A stretch of 20,839 nucleotides of DNA, taken from positions 1-20,839 of the forward strand of contig JAAAOH010000306.1 in NCBI GenBank assembly GCA_009908925.1. The letters run 5' to 3'. The notes under the pieces were generated by a model. The model saw only the letters and a list, made by a program, of their open reading frames with translations. It was not told the origin of the DNA and ran no database searches. The DNA comes from Spirochaetota bacterium (GTDB lineage Bacteria > Spirochaetota > Spirochaetia > DSM-27196 > PWMO01). Within the stretch, counting starts at the first letter, position 1, and each line of letters begins with the position of its first letter. Both the position numbers and the translations under genes were made by a program. This document shows positions 16,389 to 20,839 of this stretch, in pieces.

Positions 16389-17018
16389 CTACCACTGGAG
16401 GTCGTCGAAGGTGAAACGGACGCTTCGCCTGTCGTCGACGCGGATTCCGGACTTGCGGTAGACGTCCCCGTCCTCGTCCTCGGCCCGAAGATCGACGGTC
16501 GCCGAGCCGGAAGGTAGGGGTATGGTTTGCGTCACGAGCTCGCCTGCTGCGACGGGCGAGTCCACGTCCACGTCGACCCACTCCCCGTCTCCCGCTGCGC
16601 GATAGGAGAGGCGGACCAATCGGTAGTTCGTGTCGTTGACCACGCGAAGCTCCCAGACCCCGGACGCTACCGTCTGCGCGCCGAAGTGCAGATCGTCGAG
16701 CGTGATACGGAGCGACCGGTTCTCGTCCGGATCAACATTCTGCTTCAGGTAGCGATCACCCTCTGAATCGACGGCAAGGAGGAAGCGATCAGCGCCGGTG
16801 GCGGCCACCGTCACCTCGCCGCCGGGGAACAGCGGAGATCCGGAGATGAGGTTCTCACCACGGGCGCCGTCCGGATCGGAGAAGAGATAGAGCTCCTGCA
16901 TCCGGAAGTCGGTCTCATTTCGTATCCTTACCTCGACCGCCTGCGCATGGATAGCGCCCGCCGCGATGAGGTAGACTGCGAGTACGAGGAGATACCGTGA
17001 CGTCTTCCGCATATGCAT
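16389..17018 (-). CDS. Secreted protein with two tandem copies of one domain, unknown function
   Basis: 209 residues from the ATG at 17018; another ATG two codons later is possible. A signal peptide (RYLLVLAVYLIAAGAIHAQA) ends near residue 26. The mature protein consists of two related segments of about 85 residues. Residues 28-112 begin VEVRIRNETDFRMQELYL and end SLRITLDDLHF; residues 122-209 begin WELRVVNDTNYRLVRLSY and end SVRFTFDDLQW. Both contain a central acidic GDRY or GDVY turn. The pattern is all-beta, and an exported or periplasmic beta-sandwich protein is inferred. I do not recognise the family. It is divergent from the small DUF2007-like gene; an AT-rich element at 17035-17041 could be a -10 region for either strand. 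Confidence 0.75.
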   Translation of the reverse strand: MHMRKTSRYLLVLAVYLIAAGAIHAQAVEVRIRNETDFRMQELYLFSDPDGARGENLISGSPLFPGGEVTVAATGADRFLLAVDSEGDRYLKQNVDPDENRSLRITLDDLHFGAQTVASGVWELRVVNDTNYRLVRLSYRAAGDGEWVDVDVDSPVAAGELVTQTIPLPSGSATVDLRAEDEDGDVYRKSGIRVDDRRSVRFTFDDLQW

Positions 17019-17066
17019 AATGTGGTCCCCGTCACATAATACACCACCTGAGCCTGGAGTACATGC

Positions 17067-17294
17067 ATGAGTGACGCGAAATTCGAGAAGATAATAGAGC
17101 TTACCAACGACGCGGAGGCCCGGCTGCTGCACGCCCACCTCGAGGAGCGGAGCATCCCGCACGTGATCAGAAGCTATCACGACACCGCCTACGACGGGAT
17201 CTTCCAGGTGCAGTTCGGCTGGGGCCACATCGAGGCGCCGGCGGAGTACAGGGAGGAGATTCTCCGCATCCACGAGGACCTCGCCGGGAGCTGA
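17067..17294 (+). CDS. Small DUF2007-like protein
   Basis: 75 residues. The start FEKIIELTNDAEARLLHAHLEERSIPHVIRS and the later GHIEAPAEYREEILRIHEDL follow the pattern of DUF2007-type ferredoxin-like proteins: a strand, a helix that picks one of several ligands, a hydrophobic core and a C-terminal helix. These were proposed to be small signalling or binding domains, with no fixed biochemical role. A GGAG site stands eight bases before the ATG. The gene is monocistronic, divergent from the duplicated-domain protein gene and convergent with tetR. Family assignment is by pattern only. Confidence 0.65.
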   Translation: MSDAKFEKIIELTNDAEARLLHAHLEERSIPHVIRSYHDTAYDGIFQVQFGWGHIEAPAEYREEILRIHEDLAGS

Positions 17295-17302
17295 ATCGGG
17301 CC

Positions 17303-17321
17303 GGGGCGGGGCCGCCGCCCC
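17303..17321. terminator. GC-rich hairpin between convergent genes
   Basis: GGGGCGG and CCGCCCC form a perfect seven-base stem with a five-base loop, eight bases after the stop of the small DUF2007-like gene and before the convergent tetR stop. There is no T-run on either side, so intrinsic termination is only possible, not shown. Confidence 0.35.
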
Positions 17322-17368
17322 CAAGACGGCCGTCGCGCCCGGCACGCCCGGACGGCGTCGGCGCAGTT

Positions 17369-18079
17369 TCAGGACAGCGTTCGGCCGTCGCCACCGGGAT
17401 CGCCGCTGTACTCACCTGTGTACTCATCGAAGACGTCGCGGTCCGACAGGGTTTCATCGGGCATGTCGAGGCGCCGGTCATGTCGCTCGTCGCGGCGCCT
17501 GAGCCGCAGTGTGCGTCGCAAGCCACGTTGCAGAAAGGTGAGCATGTCTCGCAGCAGGATGTCGATGTCATCGTCCTCGATGTGGTAGATGAGCGTGTTG
17601 AATACCGATATCACCAGGCGAGTGGGATCATCGTAGAGACTGGTCCGAAAGACCCCCTTCCTGCTTCCCTCGAGGATGATATCCCGCAGCATGTCCTCCA
17701 CCCGTCGTCGGAGTGATGTCGAACGGCCCTCCCGGGCGTCGAGCCCGGGATAGGCATACTTCGCATCACGCAGGAGAACACCGCGCAGGATGCGATTCTG
17801 GCGCACCCCGAGCGTCACGAAGCGATAGACCGCCTTGAGTTTGTTCATGGGCGAGCGAAGCCGTGATATGATCCGCTCGGCCTTGCGAATACCCTCGCGC
17901 TCGACGAGATCGAGGATGTGACCGTAGAAATCCTCTTTGCTCGAGAAGTGGTTGTAGAACGTGCCGACACTGAGCGACGCGCGCGCGGTGACCTGGCTGA
18001 TCGAGACGTCCTTATAGCCGTCGCGGGCGAATAGCTGCATGCCGACGGAAAGAAGGAGTGCCCGCTTGTCTGCTTCCAT
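17369..18079 (-). CDS. TetR-family transcriptional regulator
   Basis: 236 residues. The N-terminal helix-turn-helix is clear (LFARDGYKDVSISQVTARASLSVGTFYNHFSSKEDF, within residues 16-52). The middle is the usual all-helical ligand and dimer domain. The last 45 residues are unusually rich in Arg and Asp (LRRRDERHDRRLDMPDE) and look disordered. A GGAGG site lies five bases before the ATG. It is divergent from the cysteate-synthase gene, with 218 bases between start codons, and an inverted repeat covers its own promoter. Self-repression and control of the neighbouring lipid operon are inferred. TetR proteins of lipid pathways commonly sense acyl-CoA, but the ligand here is unknown. Confidence 0.9.
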   Translation of the reverse strand: MEADKRALLLSVGMQLFARDGYKDVSISQVTARASLSVGTFYNHFSSKEDFYGHILDLVEREGIRKAERIISRLRSPMNKLKAVYRFVTLGVRQNRILRGVLLRDAKYAYPGLDAREGRSTSLRRRVEDMLRDIILEGSRKGVFRTSLYDDPTRLVISVFNTLIYHIEDDDIDILLRDMLTFLQRGLRRTLRLRRRDERHDRRLDMPDETLSDRDVFDEYTGEYSGDPGGDGRTLS

Positions 18080-18097
18080 TACTGCCTCCGGACACTC

Positions 18098-18126
18098 ACC
18101 ATAAACGAAATGAATATTCGGTTCAA
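18098..18126 (-). promoter_or_regulatory. tetR promoter
   Basis: On the minus strand TTGAAC (18126-18121) is followed after 17 bases by TATGGT (18103-18098). The start would fall about 11 bases before the ATG, leaving room for the GGAGG ribosome site. The inverted repeat at 18111-18133 overlaps the -35 and the spacer. Confidence 0.55.
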
Positions 18127-18133
18127 ATATTCA
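18111..18133. promoter_or_regulatory. Probable TetR operator
   Basis: A perfect inverted repeat of eight-base arms, TGAATATT and AATATTCA, with a seven-base spacer (centre near 18122). Size and symmetry fit a TetR dimer site, and it lies on the tetR promoter in an AT-rich patch of a GC-rich genome. Confidence 0.6.
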
Positions 18134-18181
18134 CTACCGCATTGCCCCAAAATCCCTCCGTCGAAGCGAGCAAACCGGGAT

Positions 18182-18199
18182 TTCGGTTAGAATTCGGTT
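18182..18199. repeat. Two helically phased direct repeats upstream of the cysteate-synthase promoter
   Basis: TTCGGTT occurs at 18182-18188 and 18193-18199, 11 bases apart, ending 16 bases before the -35 box. A third copy lies inside the TetR inverted repeat at 18117-18123. This may be a second regulator contact site. Confidence 0.4.
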
Positions 18200-18215
18200 T
18201 ACAGCCCGATCGAAG

Positions 18216-18243
18216 TTGACAATGAGTGGGCCAAAACTATACT
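18216..18243 (+). promoter_or_regulatory. Strong sigma70-type promoter for the sulfonolipid operon
   Basis: TTGACA (18216-18221) and TATACT (18238-18243) are separated by 16 bases. Transcription would start near 18250, giving a leader of about 48 bases. That leader includes a small hairpin (GGTGC at 18259-18263 paired with GCACC at 18269-18273) and the GGAGGGG ribosome site before the ATG at 18298. The promoter also shows that the longer open frame starting at 18226 is not the translated form. Confidence 0.7.
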
Positions 18244-18297
18244 GCACGTGACATTAGCGGTGCGCAAGGCACCCGCGCATTTCGTCCGGGAGGGGTC

Positions 18298-19635
18298 ATG
18301 TCGTCGCACATCAGAGCTACGGCCACCAAGCAACGAAAAACCGATTATCAGCTTCGGTGCCTTGCCACCGGACAGAGCGTTCAGGATAGAGCGCTTGCCG
18401 GCGAGGGCATGACCCTCACCTGTCCGGAGGCCCCCCAACCGTCGTTTCTGCGTACCGAGTACGCCAAACGTCGTCTCGATGTCGGCGCGCCGGCGGAGGG
18501 GTTGTACCGATTCGCGGACTGGCTGCCCGTACAACGTCGCCTCGCCGGCTCCTCGGCTCCGGTCACGTTCAAGAGTGCGGGCCTCGCCGAAGCCCTCGAC
18601 ATGAACGAGCTCTACATCACCTTCAGCGGCTACTGGCCCGAGCGGGACGCCCGGATGTATACGGGAACCTTCAAAGAATGCGAGGCCTACAGCGTTGCCG
18701 CGCGTGTGAGCGCTTCCTATCCGGACACGCTCGTCGTAGCCTCGGCCGGTAACACCGCGCGAGCCTTCATGCGCGTATGTTCGGAGAATCGGATTCCGCT
18801 CGTCATCGCAATTCCCGAGGAGAACCTCGACGCACTCTGGAGCGTGGGGCCAGTCGACCCCTGCGTCAAAGTGCTCGCCGCCGGCGGAAACGCCGATTAC
18901 AGCGATGCGATTCGCCTTGCCGGCCTCGTCGCCGGAATGGAGGGCTTCGTCGCCGAGGGAGGCGCGAAGAACGTGGCACGGCGCGACGGCATGGCGACCA
19001 CCGTCCTCTCGGCTGTGACGGAGATCGGCCGCGTCCCGGACGCCTACTTCCAGGCGGTCGGAAGCGGCACCGGCGCCATCGCCGCGTGGGAGGCGAACCT
19101 GAGGTTCATCGAGGACGGCCGTTTCGGCAGCCACAAGATGCGGCTGGTTCTCTCGCAGAACAGCCCCTTCCTGCTGCTGCATGACTCATGGCAACGCGGC
19201 AGCCGGGAACTCGTCGACATCGACGAATCGGTCGCGAAACAGCAGATCCATGACATCCGGGCAAAGGTTCTATCGAACCGAACCCCGCCCTACTCGGTGC
19301 ACGGGGGGCTTTTCGACGCGCTCTCCGATTCCGACGGCACGATTCTCGCCGTCGACAACGCGGCAGCGGACCATGCACTCCACCTATTCCGGCGCACCGA
19401 GGGCATCGACGTTGCGCCCGCCGCCTCGGTCGCCGTCGCGAGCCTCATCGACGCCCGGCGGCGCGGCGAAGTCGGCCGGGATGATGTGGTAATGCTCAAC
19501 ATCACCGGCGGAGGATATGCACGGGTGTTCGCGGACTTCGACCTCGTGCATGCACAGGCACACGCAGTAATCGACAAGCGCCATTTCAGCGAATCGAAGA
19601 TTCGTCGCGTGCTTGATCATCTCTTTCAGTCATAG
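18298..19635 (+). CDS. Cysteate synthase (threonine-synthase-like PLP enzyme)
   Basis: 445 residues from the ATG at 18298. It shows the fold-type II PLP pattern of the threonine synthase group: the Schiff-base Lys126 in TGTFKECEA, the cofactor-binding Asn152 in ASAGNTARAF, and the phosphate loop GSGTGAIAAWE (255-265). The N-terminal layout YQLRCLATG, LTCPE, FLRTEY and GLYRFADWLPV resembles methanogen cysteate synthase more than threonine synthase. That enzyme makes L-cysteate from O-phosphoserine and sulfite, in coenzyme M synthesis in Methanosarcina and in sulfonolipid synthesis in Bacteroidota. The next gene, an acyl-condensing enzyme, favours the lipid role. A divergent threonine synthase paralogue is the main alternative. 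Confidence 0.8.
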   Translation: MSSHIRATATKQRKTDYQLRCLATGQSVQDRALAGEGMTLTCPEAPQPSFLRTEYAKRRLDVGAPAEGLYRFADWLPVQRRLAGSSAPVTFKSAGLAEALDMNELYITFSGYWPERDARMYTGTFKECEAYSVAARVSASYPDTLVVASAGNTARAFMRVCSENRIPLVIAIPEENLDALWSVGPVDPCVKVLAAGGNADYSDAIRLAGLVAGMEGFVAEGGAKNVARRDGMATTVLSAVTEIGRVPDAYFQAVGSGTGAIAAWEANLRFIEDGRFGSHKMRLVLSQNSPFLLLHDSWQRGSRELVDIDESVAKQQIHDIRAKVLSNRTPPYSVHGGLFDALSDSDGTILAVDNAAADHALHLFRRTEGIDVAPAASVAVASLIDARRRGEVGRDDVVMLNITGGGYARVFADFDLVHAQAHAVIDKRHFSESKIRRVLDHLFQS

Positions 19636-19645
19636 GAGAAGGCAT

Positions 19646-20839
19646 ATGTCGCCACAGGACAGTTCCATACTCGAGACCACCACACACGTTGATCTCTTCG
19701 CCAAGTGCGACTCCGACGCCGGCTATTTCGGCGGTCAGCGCGTGGAAGACGATCACTACTACACGCGGCCCATCCTCCCGCCGCGACCCGGCACGGTCAT
19801 GGACTTTCAGGGTGAGCCGAAGATCATGTGGTCGGTGAATAACTACCTCGGCCTTGCCGATCACCCCGATATCAAGCGGACCGCACTGCAGGCGGTGGAG
19901 GAGTTCGGGACCGGCGCCCCCATGGGGTCGCGCATGATGACCGGCAATACCGAGTACCACCGTGCCCTCGAGCGCCGTCTCGCGGAGGTCGCCCAGAAAG
20001 AGGCCGCGTTTCTCTTCAACTACGGGTACCTCGGCGTGATGGGGACCATTGCCTCGCTCGTGGGGCCCGACGACATCGTTGTCATGGACAAGCTCGCCCA
20101 CTCCTGCATCGTCGACGGCGCCTTCCTCGCCCCGGGAACCATGCGCGTGTTCAAGCACAACAACATGGAGAGCCTCGAAACGGTGCTCAAGAAGGTAAAC
20201 CGTGAGCGCAAGGGCGGCGTGCTGATCGTCACCGAGGGCGTCTACGGCATGACCGGCGACGTGGCGAAGCTCAGAGAGATCGTGGACCTCAAGAATCGCT
20301 ATGACGCGCGGCTCTTCATAGATGATGCGCACGGATGGGGCGTCATGGGAGAGCAGGGCCGCGGCTCCGCCGATTACCTCGGCGTGCAGGACGGCGTCGA
20401 TGTCTACTTCGGGACCTTCGCCAAGTCATTTGCCGCGATCGGCGGTTTCTCCGCCGCGGACAAGAAGGTCGTCGACTGGATCAGCTACAACGCCCGCACG
20501 CAGGTCTTCGCCAAGAGCCTGCCGATGGTCTACGTGAAGGCCCTGGACACCACCCTCGGCCTCGTCACCGCCGCCGACGACCGCCGCGAGAGTATGTGGA
20601 ATAACTCCAATATGCTTAAAGACGGCATCTCCGATCTCGGCTACTTCGTCGGCCCCGGCGAGTCGCCCATCTGCGCGGTGTTCGCGCCCCTCCACGATCA
20701 GGACGTGGTTACCGTCGGGAAGCAGCTCATCCGCTACTTCCGCGACCGGGGCGTGTTCGTCACCGCGGTCACCTACCCCGTCATTCCGATGGGACTGGTG
20801 ATGTTCCGCATGATCCCCACCGCTGAACACAGCGAGGAA
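19646..20839 (+). CDS. Alpha-oxoamine synthase, probable cysteate fatty acyltransferase (C-terminus beyond window)
   Basis: 398 residues are present, and the gene runs off the right edge; by family length only some tens of residues should be missing. An AGGAGA site overlaps the preceding stop codon and lies six bases before the ATG, so it is co-expressed with the cysteate synthase gene. Features of the serine palmitoyltransferase/KBL/BioF family are NNYLGLADHPD, GTGAPMGSRMMTGNTEYHRALE, the PLP-stacking His152 (DKLAHSCIVDG), Asp226 in IDDAHGWG and the Schiff-base Lys260 in YFGTFAKSF. Such enzymes condense an amino acid with an acyl thioester and release CO2. Pairing with cysteate synthase points to cysteate as substrate, giving 3-ketocapnine. 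Serine palmitoyltransferase or 2-amino-3-ketobutyrate ligase remain possible on sequence alone. Confidence 0.8.
   Translation, partial: MSPQDSSILETTTHVDLFAKCDSDAGYFGGQRVEDDHYYTRPILPPRPGTVMDFQGEPKIMWSVNNYLGLADHPDIKRTALQAVEEFGTGAPMGSRMMTGNTEYHRALERRLAEVAQKEAAFLFNYGYLGVMGTIASLVGPDDIVVMDKLAHSCIVDGAFLAPGTMRVFKHNNMESLETVLKKVNRERKGGVLIVTEGVYGMTGDVAKLREIVDLKNRYDARLFIDDAHGWGVMGEQGRGSADYLGVQDGVDVYFGTFAKSFAAIGGFSAADKKVVDWISYNARTQVFAKSLPMVYVKALDTTLGLVTAADDRRESMWNNSNMLKDGISDLGYFVGPGESPICAVFAPLHDQDVVTVGKQLIRYFRDRGVFVTAVTYPVIPMGLVMFRMIPTAEHSEE

Noticed and set aside
17019..17345. Extended start for the duplicated-domain protein reaching to 17345
   Set aside because: The extension would run antisense through the whole small DUF2007-like gene and would bury the signal peptide in the middle of the protein.
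18226..18297. Longer cysteate-synthase reading frame starting at a GTG at 18226
   Set aside because: The GTG lies between the -35 and -10 boxes of the gene's own promoter, the extra 24 residues resemble nothing in the family, and the ATG at 18298 has a strong ribosome site.
18298..20839. Sphingolipid or threonine pathway as the role of the last two genes
   Set aside because: Not excluded, but the N-terminal layout of the first enzyme fits cysteate synthase better than threonine synthase, and a sphingolipid pathway would not need it next to the condensing enzyme.
1..20839. Mobile element, phage, CRISPR or tRNA genes
   Set aside because: No transposase, integrase, regularly spaced repeats, terminal inverted repeats or tRNA-like folds were found, and coding density and base use are even across the window.

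Overview
The window is about 60-65% GC by eye and carries fifteen complete genes plus one gene cut by each end. It suggests a Gram-negative, diderm, high-GC bacterium. The mix of RNase Y, a YmdB-type phosphoesterase, TlyA, a GerMN-domain membrane protein, a large TPR/outer-membrane barrel/ExbB-ExbD cluster and an enzyme I gene next to der fits a free-living spirochaete of the Spirochaeta/Alkalispirochaeta kind. That assignment is inference from gene content; no rRNA or other marker is present. I see no tRNA, rRNA, CRISPR array, insertion sequence or phage gene, and no gene-free stretch longer than about 220 bases.

Left part (1-11321, minus strand): eight genes read from right to left with overlaps or gaps of at most about 30 bases, from a TTGACA/TATAGT promoter at 11292-11321. 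They are ptsI (PTS enzyme I), der (ribosome-assembly GTPase), a MerR-type regulator fused to a domain resembling UDP-sugar pyrophosphorylases, an exported NlpC/P60-like cysteine hydrolase, a 977-residue periplasmic TPR protein, a probable outer-membrane beta-barrel, exbB and the first 17 codons of exbD. The last four look like one energised cell-envelope module.

Middle part (11364-17368): a class I/II histone-deacetylase-like amidohydrolase and a GerMN-domain membrane protein lie on the plus strand. They converge on a minus-strand rny-ymdB-tlyA operon with its own promoter (16331-16359). Further right, a secreted protein made of two copies of one domain is divergent from a small DUF2007-like protein.

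Right part (17369-20839): a TetR regulator is divergent from a two-gene plus-strand operon. The operon encodes a cysteate-synthase-like PLP enzyme and an alpha-oxoamine synthase that runs off the end of the window. Together they supply the two committed steps expected for sulfonolipid (capnine-type) biosynthesis: cysteate formation from O-phosphoserine and sulfite, then condensation of cysteate with a fatty acyl group. A 23-base perfect inverted repeat over the tetR promoter and a near-consensus promoter before the cysteate synthase gene suggest TetR control. This is the most interesting content of the window: sulfonolipids are known mainly from Bacteroidota, and a regulated sulfonolipid locus in a spirochaete-like genome would be new as far as I know.
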